A stretch of 64,000 nt of DNA from Butyrivibrio hungatei DSM 14810. GTDB taxonomy: Bacteria > Bacillota > Clostridia > Lachnospirales > Lachnospiraceae. The notes under the pieces are model-generated. The model worked only from the letters and a program-made list of their open reading frames with translations, was not told the DNA's origin and made no database searches. Numbering within the stretch: position 1 is the stretch's first letter; every line of letters starts with the position of its first letter. The stretch covers positions 104,282-168,281 of the forward strand of contig NZ_FRDH01000009.1 of assembly GCF_900143205.1 (NCBI RefSeq), given 5' to 3'. A program made the position numbers and the translations under genes. Below, in pieces: positions 17,370 through 25,743 of the stretch.

Positions 17370-18842
17370 ATGAAAAACAAAAGTGCGAAAATAACGGAAA
17401 TAGTTAAGATAATATATCTGATCATCATGTGTAGCGCCCTCCCGCTTTATATGAAGCAAGGGTACTATATGCTGGGAGAGGCAAAGGGGGTATTATATCT
17501 TGGCGTTTCTGCCTTCTTTTTTGCACTTCTTTTTATATTAAAAATCCTTGAAGAACCTAAAAAGCTTTTTTGTGATCCACAAAAAGCCATGATCATAGGT
17601 GCATTTGTTTTTTCAAATGCAATTACATTGTTTTTTTCATGTGATAAAAGGACTGCATTCCTGGGGCAGGAGGGATGGAGATGCGGATTTTTATCGGTCT
17701 TTTTAATGATATCTTTTTGTGTGTTGTTCATGCAGGGCGTAAAGCTTAATGCTCTTGTTCTTTCACTCATTCTGATCATTCCTTTTTCTACATTTGTTTT
17801 AGGCATATTAAATAGATTTGGAATTTATCCTTTTTATGTGTATGGCGCCAACCCAAGCTTTTTGGCGACCCTTGGTAATATCAACTGGTACGTGGGATTT
17901 TTGGGTATCTTTGTGCCGCTTGGAATAGGTCTTTCCTATGGAAAAAAGTTCTTTTCGCTAAAAGGATCATTGACTAACCTGTATGTAGTCACAGGGCTGG
18001 TGGCTCTTTTCCTGCAGGGGTCAGATAGTGCAGCTCTCGTAGTCATTGGAACCTATGGAATCATGCTCTATATGTCCTTTGGCAAAAGAAAAAGTTTTCA
18101 AAGGTTTATGGCACAGGCGGCATTACTTGGTTTTTCTATGGAACTAACCAAGATACTCATGGAGTTGTTTGGAAGAAGCTATAATTATGAAGAAGGGATC
18201 ATTCTTATGGTGTGCGACATGCACATTGGTCTTATTGTTATGGCGGCAGCATTTTTTGTTTACAGAGTATCAAGGTTATTTGAAGAGATAAATGTTTCTT
18301 TTATAGGTAAATTCTACAGAAGAGCGCTGGTAGTACTGGGAATAGTTGCAGCAGTTTCTTCTATAATAATAGTCATAATGGCAGATGGATATTTTGGAAA
18401 TGGAAGAGGTATCATCTGGCAGATATCAGTGGACATATTTAAGGGACTATCTTCCTGGCAGAAGCTCTTTGGAGTTGGGCAGGACTGCTTTTATGTTTAT
18501 GCCTACAATCATTCGGTGTGGGCGGAATCTCTTCTTAATGTATTAAATGGCAACAGGCTTACAAATGCGCACTGCGAGCTTCTTACTATCTTGATAGAAA
18601 GAGGTATGATAGGTATTTTGACCTACGGAGTGCTGATAATATCGGTCATTCATGGCCTTATCAAAACTTTTGACACTAGTGATTCATCAAAAAAGGAGCA
18701 CGCAGCGATGATCTGCGCACTCCCTATAACTTCTTACTTATTCAATTGTAGTGTGTCCTTTTCGACTGTTACATCTACGCCTTACTTATTTATCCTGCTT
18801 GGCATAGCTCTTTTTGTCAGTCGAGCACAGGAACGGGAATAG
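17370..18842 (+). CDS. O-antigen ligase/polymerase-like membrane protein
   Basis: A 490-residue protein with about twelve hydrophobic segments and one larger extracytoplasmic loop (about 345-400), the layout of Wzy_C / O-antigen ligase proteins. It carries the segment GNINWYVGFLGIFVPLG, a typical conserved helix in Firmicute members, and a late NAHCELLTILIERGMIG motif that resembles the ligase His/Glu region. It probably polymerises or ligates a surface polysaccharide on the outer face. No glycan cluster surrounds it. Its 3' end overlaps the convergent next gene by 26 bp. Confidence 0.75.
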   Translation: MKNKSAKITEIVKIIYLIIMCSALPLYMKQGYYMLGEAKGVLYLGVSAFFFALLFILKILEEPKKLFCDPQKAMIIGAFVFSNAITLFFSCDKRTAFLGQEGWRCGFLSVFLMISFCVLFMQGVKLNALVLSLILIIPFSTFVLGILNRFGIYPFYVYGANPSFLATLGNINWYVGFLGIFVPLGIGLSYGKKFFSLKGSLTNLYVVTGLVALFLQGSDSAALVVIGTYGIMLYMSFGKRKSFQRFMAQAALLGFSMELTKILMELFGRSYNYEEGIILMVCDMHIGLIVMAAAFFVYRVSRLFEEINVSFIGKFYRRALVVLGIVAAVSSIIIVIMADGYFGNGRGIIWQISVDIFKGLSSWQKLFGVGQDCFYVYAYNHSVWAESLLNVLNGNRLTNAHCELLTILIERGMIGILTYGVLIISVIHGLIKTFDTSDSSKKEHAAMICALPITSYLFNCSVSFSTVTSTPYLFILLGIALFVSRAQERE

Positions 18843-19308
18843 AATCATCCAGCTCATGGAAGAATGTTCTGGTTTCTATGATTCCGTAAAGAGCTTCATT
18901 GTATTCAAAGAGGAAATGTTCATTGATGTTCTCTTTGCCATACATATTAACTCTTCCGCGATAAGCGTTTAGTACAGATACATAGCGCTTATCCTGGTCA
19001 AACATCTTGAGAATCTCATCTTTTCTTCTGCGAGGATGCTTGGAAGCAAACTTCCTGATATCCAGCTGAAGATCAACAGGCAGTTCTTTTTCTCTTTCGA
19101 GAACTGCGTTTAGGACTTCGTTATAAGTCTTGTCATCGATCTTCTCAAAATGATCGACAAATTCGAGACAACATGCATTATCTGGTAAATGCAGGCGTAC
19201 TCTGTCTTCCCCATAAACCTCTTCGATCTCAGCAACTAACTTTGGTATCAGGGGTTTTCCGTTGTAATCAAGCATTATAACTTTATCACCCTTTTTGTAC
19301 ATAGACAC
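18817..19308 (-). CDS. Conserved hypothetical protein, 163 residues
   Basis: I do not recognise this protein. It starts with a small beta-rich segment (MSMYKKGDKVIMLDYNGKP) that reads like an SH3- or KOW-like barrel with VRLHLPDNACC, followed by a helical C-terminal half. There is no signal peptide or membrane segment, so it should be cytoplasmic. The last 26 bp overlap the 3' end of the O-antigen-ligase-like gene on the other strand. GGGAGGTG lies upstream of the start. A Met two codons later is equally possible. Confidence 0.7.
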   Translation of the reverse strand: MSMYKKGDKVIMLDYNGKPLIPKLVAEIEEVYGEDRVRLHLPDNACCLEFVDHFEKIDDKTYNEVLNAVLEREKELPVDLQLDIRKFASKHPRRRKDEILKMFDQDKRYVSVLNAYRGRVNMYGKENINEHFLFEYNEALYGIIETRTFFHELDDSIPVPVLD

Positions 19309-19390
19309 CTCCCCAAATCATTGAGAATCAACTATAGATGCAATATGGTGGTACATACATATATTATATCATATAATCTTTGACGATTTT

Positions 19391-20695
19391 TTATTTTTTG
19401 ACCGATTGTACAGGAAAGTTAACAACAAAGCAAATAGTGTCATTTCCCTCTCTAACAGCCTCTATTGTGCCCTTGTGAGAAGCTGCAATTGCTCTTGCGA
19501 CAGAGAGGCCAATGCCATATCCTCCAGTCTCGCGGGCCCTTGAAGAATCAGCTCTGTAGAATCTGTCAAAGAGTCTGTCCAGATTGCCGGAAGGAATGGT
19601 GTCACAGGTGTTAGAAACCTTAAGAGTTATGGCCTTTTCTTTGGTCAGGTTGACACTAATACTGCCATTATCAGAGGAGTACTTAATGGCATTGTCCAAA
19701 AGAAGAGATGTCAGTTGGGTTAAGGTGTTTTTATCTCCTAAGATATGGATATCATCTTCAATGTTTACTCTATAGGTCTTGCTATTTGAGGAAGCCACAG
19801 GCTCGAAGCTACTCGAGACATCTTTTACGATCTGACTAAGGTTGATATTATTAAACGCAATGTTGGGTTTTTCTTCATCCATTCTTGAAAGCGTCAGGAG
19901 ATTTTTAACGAGCTCAGTCATTCTTTTAACCTGATTTCTGATGCTTTCTGTCCATTCACTTTTGCCGGATTCTATCTCCAAAACGTCGATGTTTGCAGAA
20001 ATCACAGCAAGAGGTGTCTTGAGTTCGTGACCTGCGTCGGTGATAAATCTCTTTTGCTTCTCTAAAGATTCCACAACTGGAGCGACAGCCTTCCCTGAGA
20101 AAAGAAATACCAGTATGAACATGGCAAGAAGGGCGCAGACTCCAACTAAAACAGATTGCAAGAGCAGTGTAAGAGCATTTAAAACTTCTGAACTGATATT
20201 TAAAAACAGAACAAGGTAGGAACCATCTTCCTTTTGAACTACGCTATATCTGTAGGTGTGATAAAAGCCTTTTTGGCTTGCGCTAGACAGAGCACTGGTT
20301 GCGTAATCCTTGGCAACATCCTCTGTGACTGTAGCAGTGTGCTGGATGTTGACTTCAGTGATGCTTTTGTCAGAAGAGAATTTAACCCAGAAATATCTTG
20401 CCTGATAAGGAACTTCAGCATCTCTGTTATTATTTAGCATTTCGAATTGGAAAGGAATGCTGGGATTGCGTGGACGGTCTGGAGGATTGATGTTTCCAGG
20501 GACAGGCCCATTTGGATCATCTAACATCCCGGGGAAATAGCCGTTGTTGTCGGCAAGCATAAACAAAAGATTGTCAGCTTGCCTGATGGTCCGGCTGATA
20601 TTGATTGCATTGATCACACCTATCATTACAAGAAGAATAGTCAGGAGTGAGAGCATTGCAGTAACGACAAATTTTTTTCTAAGCTTATTAACCAT
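19391..20695 (-). CDS. Sensor histidine kinase
   Basis: A 434-residue kinase with an N-terminal helix (about 10-30), a roughly 140-residue extracytoplasmic domain that includes a proline-rich stretch (DDPNGPVPGNINPPDRPRNP), a second helix (about 178-202), HisKA with the acceptor in DAGHELKTPLAVISAN, and HATPase boxes (LDNAIKYSS, GGYGIGLSVARAI). No HAMP domain is obvious. It forms an operon with the upstream response regulator (1-bp spacing). The signal is unknown. Confidence 0.93.
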   Translation of the reverse strand: MVNKLRKKFVVTAMLSLLTILLVMIGVINAINISRTIRQADNLLFMLADNNGYFPGMLDDPNGPVPGNINPPDRPRNPSIPFQFEMLNNNRDAEVPYQARYFWVKFSSDKSITEVNIQHTATVTEDVAKDYATSALSSASQKGFYHTYRYSVVQKEDGSYLVLFLNISSEVLNALTLLLQSVLVGVCALLAMFILVFLFSGKAVAPVVESLEKQKRFITDAGHELKTPLAVISANIDVLEIESGKSEWTESIRNQVKRMTELVKNLLTLSRMDEEKPNIAFNNINLSQIVKDVSSSFEPVASSNSKTYRVNIEDDIHILGDKNTLTQLTSLLLDNAIKYSSDNGSISVNLTKEKAITLKVSNTCDTIPSGNLDRLFDRFYRADSSRARETGGYGIGLSVARAIAASHKGTIEAVREGNDTICFVVNFPVQSVKK

Positions 20696-20696
20696 A

Positions 20697-21374
20697 TTAA
20701 GCCTCGTTTACTATAATTGAATATCCTACGCCTCTTGAAGCCTTGATCTCACAGTTTGCTTCCAGTGAAGACAGTTTTTTACGAAGGTTAGAGATATATA
20801 CCCACACAATGTTAACGTCAGCTTCGCCGTCAGGCCAGATCCTGTCCATAAAGGTGTCAACGGAGATGATCCTTCCCGGAGAAGTCATAAGTAGTTCCAT
20901 CATCTGGAATTCTCTGCTGGCAAGATGGATCTTGTCGTGATCAGGAGTGCTCAGATCATAATCGGAACGATCAAGAGTTAGATTTCCGCAGCTTAGATTA
21001 GTTGGTGAAAAGTCTGCTTTTCTGCGGAGCATTGCTCTTACCCTTGCCAGGAGCTCACCCATATCAAAAGGTTTTGGAAGATAGTCATCTGCTCCAAGGT
21101 CAAGGCCTTTTATTCTGTCATCGATCTCGGATTTGGCGGTCAGGAAAAGAACTGGTGTAGAAAGGCCTTTATCTCTTAGCTTTTTAAGTACATCCATTCC
21201 ATCAAGTCCTGGCATCATGATGTCCAGGATAATGCCGTCATAATCTCCGGTCAGAGCATAGTCCAAGGCATCTGTGCCGTTATAAACAGCGTCTACTGTG
21301 TAATTGTTGTGTTTTAGGATTGCAACAAGAGCATTTGAAAGCTCTTTTTCGTCATCAGCTAATAGAAGTCGCAT
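20697..21374 (-). CDS. OmpR-family response regulator
   Basis: A 225-residue regulator with a receiver domain (MRLLLADDEKE, acceptor Asp in GIILDIMMPGLDG, Lys in YLPKPFDMGEL) and an OmpR winged helix (LASREFQMMELLMTSPGRIISVDTF, VWVYISNLRKKL). It is the first gene of the two-component operon and partners the kinase that follows. GGAGAAA is present upstream of the ATG on the minus strand. Confidence 0.95.
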   Translation of the reverse strand: MRLLLADDEKELSNALVAILKHNNYTVDAVYNGTDALDYALTGDYDGIILDIMMPGLDGMDVLKKLRDKGLSTPVLFLTAKSEIDDRIKGLDLGADDYLPKPFDMGELLARVRAMLRRKADFSPTNLSCGNLTLDRSDYDLSTPDHDKIHLASREFQMMELLMTSPGRIISVDTFMDRIWPDGEADVNIVWVYISNLRKKLSSLEANCEIKASRGVGYSIIVNEA

Positions 21375-21539
21375 ATGTTTTCTCCTATATTAAATAACTA
21401 CTACCTTAATTTTAACATAATGAAAGATTACGAAAGAAGAAATATGTGTACAAAATATGAACATAAAACCTGCGTTTAGTCATTTTGAGTACATATTTGT
21501 CTTGTAGAATACTCTTATAAACTTTCGGGGGAGCAATTA

Positions 21540-22706
21540 ATGAAGAAAAAGCGTGATTCTCATTACCTGGTCTTTTTTTCAGTAATCGCCGTATGCATGA
21601 TTTTTAATCTGGTCGCATGGAATAGTGCGGCTTTTTCTGACTTCTATGCAGCAAACATTTTCCCAGTCATTTCAAGCGCATATGGAAGACTCACAAGCCT
21701 CGTGCCATTTTCTATTGGTGAAGTGATGCTTGTGTTCATAGTGCTGTTTGTGGCTTTATCAGTTTTTTTCATTATTGCTCACACATGTTTCATGATATAT
21801 GGCAAAAGAGCTAATGCACTTGGAGCAAGATATTTCAGGGCTGAAAAGATCTTTAATAAGATCTCTAATGCTCTTTACAGAGTTTCCCCAGTTCTTATGG
21901 CGATCATCTGCACAGTAATGTCTCTTAACTGTTTTGCCCTTTATCACACATCTAAGATAGGCCTTTATGGTGAGAACACAGGATCTGAGTGTGATATCGC
22001 TCAGCTGGCTGAGCTTAGAGATTATGTGGTAAAAAAATGCAACGAGCTTTCGACTAAGGTCCCTCATGATGAAAATGGTAATGTTATTTATGAAGGTGAC
22101 ATGCGAAAGACAGCTATCGAGGCTATGAAGAGTCTTGAAGATCGCTATCCAAGACTTGGTGGATATTATGTAACTCCAAAGGCGCTGTATTTTTCTGATT
22201 TCATGAGCCAGCAGTATATGCAGGGTTATTACTTCCCATTTTCTATGGAAGCAAATTATAACGATACGATGTCTATCATGAATAAGCCATTTACTATGTG
22301 TCATGAGCTTGCTCACACTCATGGATATATCTTTGAGGATGAAGCGAATTTCTTTGGCTTCCTTGCCTGCATCAATTCTGAAGATGTAGTGTTCCAGTAC
22401 AGCGGATATCTTGGAGTTCTTAACTATATTAATAATGACTATTACAGAGCTGTCAGCAAGGAAGAGTACAACTCCCACGTCAAGATCTCGGCCAGAGTCA
22501 AGTATGACAACAAGTTCATGACTGATGAAGCATGGGTAAAGGTAGAAGAAAAGGCAGTAGTTAAGACTGAAACAGTTAAGAAAGCTGCTGAAACATTCAT
22601 AGACACAAATCTTAAGGTTAATGGCGTTAGCTCAGGTAAATGCAGCTATACACATGTTGTCGCACTTATTATGGATTATTACTACAATTTCCCGGAAGGT
22701 GTGTGA
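21540..22706 (+). CDS. DUF3810 membrane-bound metalloprotein
   Basis: A 388-residue protein with three N-terminal membrane helices (about 12-30, 57-85, 115-140) and a soluble domain carrying a zinc-protease type HExxH motif, H255-E256-L-A-H259 in MCHELAHTHGY, followed by a downstream acidic EDEANFFGF segment that could supply the third ligand. This is the DUF3810 architecture. It is predicted to be a surface-facing metallopeptidase, but I know of no defined substrate. GGGGGAGC precedes the ATG. Confidence 0.85.
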   Translation: MKKKRDSHYLVFFSVIAVCMIFNLVAWNSAAFSDFYAANIFPVISSAYGRLTSLVPFSIGEVMLVFIVLFVALSVFFIIAHTCFMIYGKRANALGARYFRAEKIFNKISNALYRVSPVLMAIICTVMSLNCFALYHTSKIGLYGENTGSECDIAQLAELRDYVVKKCNELSTKVPHDENGNVIYEGDMRKTAIEAMKSLEDRYPRLGGYYVTPKALYFSDFMSQQYMQGYYFPFSMEANYNDTMSIMNKPFTMCHELAHTHGYIFEDEANFFGFLACINSEDVVFQYSGYLGVLNYINNDYYRAVSKEEYNSHVKISARVKYDNKFMTDEAWVKVEEKAVVKTETVKKAAETFIDTNLKVNGVSSGKCSYTHVVALIMDYYYNFPEGV

Positions 22707-22736
22707 TACAATAGCCTTTAAAGGGAGATATTAACT

Positions 22737-23495
22737 ATGAAAAAGAAAATAACCGTATTCACACTAGTACTTTCAATGATGCTTGCTCTGTGTGCTTGTA
22801 AGCCTTCAGATGAGAAACTAAACGAAGCTGAGACAGCAAGAGGAGTTTTATTAGAAGCAAAAGAAAGCGCAGAAGCAACATATCTTGATATAACAGATTC
22901 TTCTAAAAAGAGTGAACTGGAAGAATTGTCCAAGGAAGTTGCCGAGATCGAAGCTCTGGATTTTACCAAGATGAGTGACAAAAAGATCGACGGCGTTCTA
23001 CCAAAGATCACGGAGTTAACACAAGAGTATCAGAGTCTCAATTCTGAGTTTGACGAAACCTTAGCCGCTGAGACCAAGAAAAAAGCTGAGAAGGACAAGT
23101 ATAGCAACGTTGGAGCATACCTTGTCAACAAAACAGGTATGAACTTGACAGAAGTTGTTCTCCATGATCTGTCAGAAGATACCTATACAGATAATCTTCT
23201 TGGAGATGGAGTAGTGCTTGAAGCAGGATATACCCTGATGGGAGTTGTTCTTGATATTAACAAGAGCAGCGCAGATTGGGAGTTCATTGTTAAAAATGAC
23301 AACAATACATCCTATACTTTGGCATGTGATAGCTTAGCTGGTGCTGATGAAGCAGGAATATCAATTACCTTGAAATACAGTGATAGTGACAAGACAGGCT
23401 CTGCAAGCCTTGGTAGTTATACAGTGTTAAAAGAGCCAGAAACAGCGGAAAATGGCGATGATGCAACAAATGCCTCAAGCGAAGTGTCAAATTGA
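22737..23495 (+). CDS. Putative lipoprotein with coiled coil
   Basis: A 252-residue secreted protein. The N-terminus MKKKITVFTLVLSMMLALCAC ends in a lipobox (LCAC), so the mature protein should be lipid-anchored. Residues about 25-120 are charged and helical, probably a coiled coil, and residues 125-235 form a beta-rich domain with no family I can name. The last 20 residues are acidic. AGGGAG precedes the ATG. It lies 30 bp after the DUF3810 gene and may be cotranscribed with it. Confidence 0.8.
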   Translation: MKKKITVFTLVLSMMLALCACKPSDEKLNEAETARGVLLEAKESAEATYLDITDSSKKSELEELSKEVAEIEALDFTKMSDKKIDGVLPKITELTQEYQSLNSEFDETLAAETKKKAEKDKYSNVGAYLVNKTGMNLTEVVLHDLSEDTYTDNLLGDGVVLEAGYTLMGVVLDINKSSADWEFIVKNDNNTSYTLACDSLAGADEAGISITLKYSDSDKTGSASLGSYTVLKEPETAENGDDATNASSEVSN

Positions 23496-23629
23496 GGAAA
23501 ATGTGCTGTTTTTTGTTAATTATGCACAAAATATTAAGGAAATCTTAAGATTTTATTCTCACATATGTCGGTGACATTCTGAAATTCACAGTATATAATC
23601 TTACTTTGTACTGAAGCAATTGCTAGATA

Positions 23630-23651
23630 GCATTTCGCCAATGGCAAATGC
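23630..23651 (+). promoter_or_regulatory. Bulged hairpin upstream of small lipoprotein gene
   Basis: GCATTT-C-GCCA and TGGCAAATGC form a 10-bp stem with one bulged base and a one-base centre, 39 bp before the lipoprotein start. It could be an operator or a leader-RNA hairpin. The 195-bp gap around it shows no other feature. Confidence 0.4.
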
Positions 23652-23690
23652 AAAAATACATTATTAGTACAGAAGAGGAGAATATATATT

Positions 23691-23984
23691 ATGAAGAAGA
23701 ATATCGTTACATTACTTTCAGTTTTAACACTTTCAGCAGCAGTTCTTGCAGGTTGCGGTGAGGCAGCTACAGAGGAGACAGCTGTAGAAGAGACATCAGT
23801 AGAGGCAACTGTAGAGGCAACTGTAGAGGCTGTTGAGGCTGCTTCAGAGGCATCATCAGAGGACGCAGCAGCAGACGCTTCATCAGAGGATGCAGCAGCT
23901 GACGCATCATCAGAGGACGCTGCAGCAGACGCTTCATCAGAAGAGGCTGTTGAGGCTGCTTCAGAAGCTTCATCAAACAACTAA
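23691..23984 (+). CDS. Small repetitive acidic lipoprotein
   Basis: A 97-residue protein with a signal peptide and lipobox (LAGC, Cys at about residue 22). The mature part is almost only Glu, Ala, Ser, Val, Thr and Asp, with three tandem copies of SSEDAAADA framed by near-identical VEAASEASS blocks. There is no recognisable fold; it may be a surface spacer or a highly acidic coat. The opposite-strand frame is also open across it, a by-product of the repeat and not a gene. GAGGAG precedes the ATG. Confidence 0.8.
   Translation: MKKNIVTLLSVLTLSAAVLAGCGEAATEETAVEETSVEATVEATVEAVEAASEASSEDAAADASSEDAAADASSEDAAADASSEEAVEAASEASSNN
23853..23933 (+). repeat. 27-bp in-frame tandem repeat, three copies
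   Basis: Three consecutive 27-bp units (23853-23879, 23880-23906, 23907-23933) encode SSEDAAADA with only synonymous differences. Such repeats can change copy number by slippage without breaking the frame. Confidence 0.85.
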
Positions 23985-24047
23985 TTCAATTAGATTAGTA
24001 TAAGTTATATATAGTTAATCAATTGCTTTAGTCAGTACATAAAAAAA

Positions 24048-24082
24048 GACCTTCATATCCTGGTGATATGAAGGTCCTTTTT
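24048..24082. terminator. Bidirectional terminator
   Basis: GACCTTCATATC (24048-24059) and GATATGAAGGTC (24065-24076) form a perfect 12-bp stem, with A7 before and T6 after. It separates the small lipoprotein from the convergent Fur-family gene. Confidence 0.9.
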
Positions 24083-24538
24083 TCATTTATTCTTACATTC
24101 ATTGCATATGCCAAGTATTTCAAGCTGATGACCGGTTATCTCGAAACCGGGAAGAGAATCTTTAACAGCAGCTGATATGTCATGAAGGGGACAGGTCTTA
24201 ATAGGTATCTTTCTGTGACATTTGGTGCATACAGCATAATGCTTGTGAGAACTCTTTTTTAGCTCATATACTGCGTTGTCTTCTGTAGATAATGTTGTCT
24301 TTGTAACAATACCTACTTTTTCAAAAGCTAACAGATTTCTATATACAGTAGAGAATGCGTATTTTTCCTTGGGAGCTGTCTGATTTAGCTTATCAAATAT
24401 ATCAGCGGCAGACAGCGGCTCATCTGAATGGTACAAGATCAGAAATATATCTATTCTCTGATGTGTTTTCTTGACGCCGGAAGGCCAGCATCTTTCTATA
24501 ATAGAATCACTATTTTCTGCATGGATCTTACAACTCAT
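24083..24538 (-). CDS. Fur-family metal-dependent repressor
   Basis: A 151-residue Fur-family protein with the winged helix (ADIFDKLNQ, AFSTVYRNLLAFEKVGIV), zinc-site Cys pairs C-x2-C in AVCTKCHRK and GICNECKNK, and an extra Cys/His pair in KTCPLHD. The metal cannot be read with confidence; the extra Cys-rich ligands are more like Zur than PerR. It is the second gene after a metal-exporter-like permease (13 bp gap), and a Fur-type box lies upstream of that permease, so it probably controls its own operon. Confidence 0.88.
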   Translation of the reverse strand: MSCKIHAENSDSIIERCWPSGVKKTHQRIDIFLILYHSDEPLSAADIFDKLNQTAPKEKYAFSTVYRNLLAFEKVGIVTKTTLSTEDNAVYELKKSSHKHYAVCTKCHRKIPIKTCPLHDISAAVKDSLPGFEITGHQLEILGICNECKNK

Positions 24539-24551
24539 TTTTTATCTCCAA

Positions 24552-25448
24552 TTAAAGGCTTATACCAAGCATATCGATCAAAAGACCAGTTACAGTTCCA
24601 ATAATAAATAAGATAAAAGCTACGTTAATATTTTCCTTCTTATCAGAGTTAACTCTAAAAAGAACAAGAAGACCGATACCAGCGCCAACTAAAAGACCTG
24701 ACATCATAGTTCCAAGAGTGATCATCTGATCCAGATAAAGCTCTGTGATGATAACAGATGGAGCACAGTTAGGGATAAGTCCTACAATTCCGGCAAGGAT
24801 GTGGCTTATAACTGGGCTTGTCTTAAGGAGCATTGAAAGGTTATCTTTACCAACGATCTCGATAACAAAGTTAAGAACAAGAGTAAGTATCAGTACAAAT
24901 ACAAAAATGTGGATGGTGTGAACAAGTGCTGATTTTACTATTCCGATAAAACCTGTGTTTTCTTCTTCCTCGCAGTGGCAACGCTCTTTTTCGCAGAGTT
25001 CTTCGATCTTTACAGGATCGTTAAGGCTCTTTCCGTGAGTTCTGTGATGCCAGTGAACTATTGCATCAATGATAAATCCATACACAATACCGATCACAGC
25101 CTTGAGTACGAGAATCTTGACCATAAGTCCTACTGGAACCTGATTTGAGATGAAAAGAGGTATCATCTCATCTGAAGTGGAAAGATAGATTGCAATAAGT
25201 GTACCTAATGTAATGACTCTTCCTGCGTAGAGGTTAGAAGCTGCAGCAGAGAATCCGCACTGTGGGAACGCACCGATGAGTCCGCCCCAAAGAGGACCAA
25301 AGTGCTCAGTCTTTTGTACTATATTAGAAGTGTATTCCTCAGTCTTGTGTTCGAGATATTCCATAACTAAATAAGTAAAGAAAAGAAATGGAAGTATCTT
25401 AACGGAGTCCAAAAGAGCGTCCGCTACTATATCAATTATCATGTTCAT
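24552..25448 (-). CDS. Putative 10-TM metal exporter (ArsP_2/DUF2899-like)
   Basis: A 298-residue membrane protein with two homologous halves, each with a conserved PxCG/PNCAPS-type loop (GAFPQCGFSAAASNLYAGRVITLGTLIAIYL and GLIPNCAPSVIITELYLDQMITLGTMMSG), and a central Cys/His/Glu-rich cytoplasmic loop (ELCEKERCHCEEEE). This is the architecture of the family annotated as arsenic-efflux or putative manganese transporter. The duplicated halves suggest an internal two-fold. Transported ion unknown; the Cys/His loop suggests a transition metal. It shares an operon with the Fur-type repressor. Confidence 0.78.
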   Translation of the reverse strand: MNMIIDIVADALLDSVKILPFLFFTYLVMEYLEHKTEEYTSNIVQKTEHFGPLWGGLIGAFPQCGFSAAASNLYAGRVITLGTLIAIYLSTSDEMIPLFISNQVPVGLMVKILVLKAVIGIVYGFIIDAIVHWHHRTHGKSLNDPVKIEELCEKERCHCEEEENTGFIGIVKSALVHTIHIFVFVLILTLVLNFVIEIVGKDNLSMLLKTSPVISHILAGIVGLIPNCAPSVIITELYLDQMITLGTMMSGLLVGAGIGLLVLFRVNSDKKENINVAFILFIIGTVTGLLIDMLGISL

Positions 25449-25472
25449 AAAAACTCCTTTCAGAAATGCAAA

Positions 25473-25487
25473 TGCAAATCATTAGCA
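25473..25487 (-). promoter_or_regulatory. Fur-type operator upstream of the metal exporter
   Basis: TGCAAAT-C-ATTAGCA is a 7-1-7 inverted repeat with one mismatch, the geometry of Fur/Zur boxes. It lies 24 bp upstream of the exporter start, where a bound repressor would block transcription of the exporter/repressor operon. Confidence 0.6.
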
Positions 25488-25517
25488 TTTGAAAAATGGA
25501 CAAAAAAAATATCAGTA

Positions 25518-25588
25518 AGCGGGTGATGGGAATCGAACCCACGTATCTAGCTTGGAAGGCTAGTGTTCTACCATTGAACTACACCCGC
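25518..25588 (-). tRNA. tRNA-Gly (TCC)
   Basis: On the minus strand a full cloverleaf is visible: acceptor GCGGGTG/CACCCGC, D arm TAGTTCAATGGTAGAA, anticodon loop with TCC between CTAGC and GCTAG stems, and T arm with GGTTCGATTCC. The 3' CCA is not encoded. Confidence 0.95.
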
Positions 25589-25670
25589 ATGGTGCTGACA
25601 AGGATGTATTGTACTTAAGTTTGTATGGTATGTCAAGTGGTTTTGTGATAAACTTTACTTTGTTTGTCAT

Positions 25671-25721
25671 TTGACAGGGCATTTTTGGAGTGTTAAGATG
25701 AATCCTACTAAGTTAGTAGGA
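25671..25721 (+). promoter_or_regulatory. suf operon promoter with palindromic operator
   Basis: A consensus TTGACA (25671-25676) is 17 bp from TAAGAT (25694-25699), which also has a TGn extension. The perfect palindrome TCCTACTA-AGT-TAGTAGGA (25703-25721) begins 4 bp after the -10 and so covers the start site. The shape fits an Rrf2-family (IscR-like) repressor; no regulator gene is present in the cluster. Confidence 0.7.
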
Positions 25722-25743
25722 ATTAGAAAGGAAATATATCATT

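Noticed and set aside
23534..23980. Minus-strand Ala/Ser/Asp-rich reading frame
   Set aside because: By-product of the repeat in the acidic lipoprotein, which has a signal peptide, lipobox and ribosome site on the plus strand.
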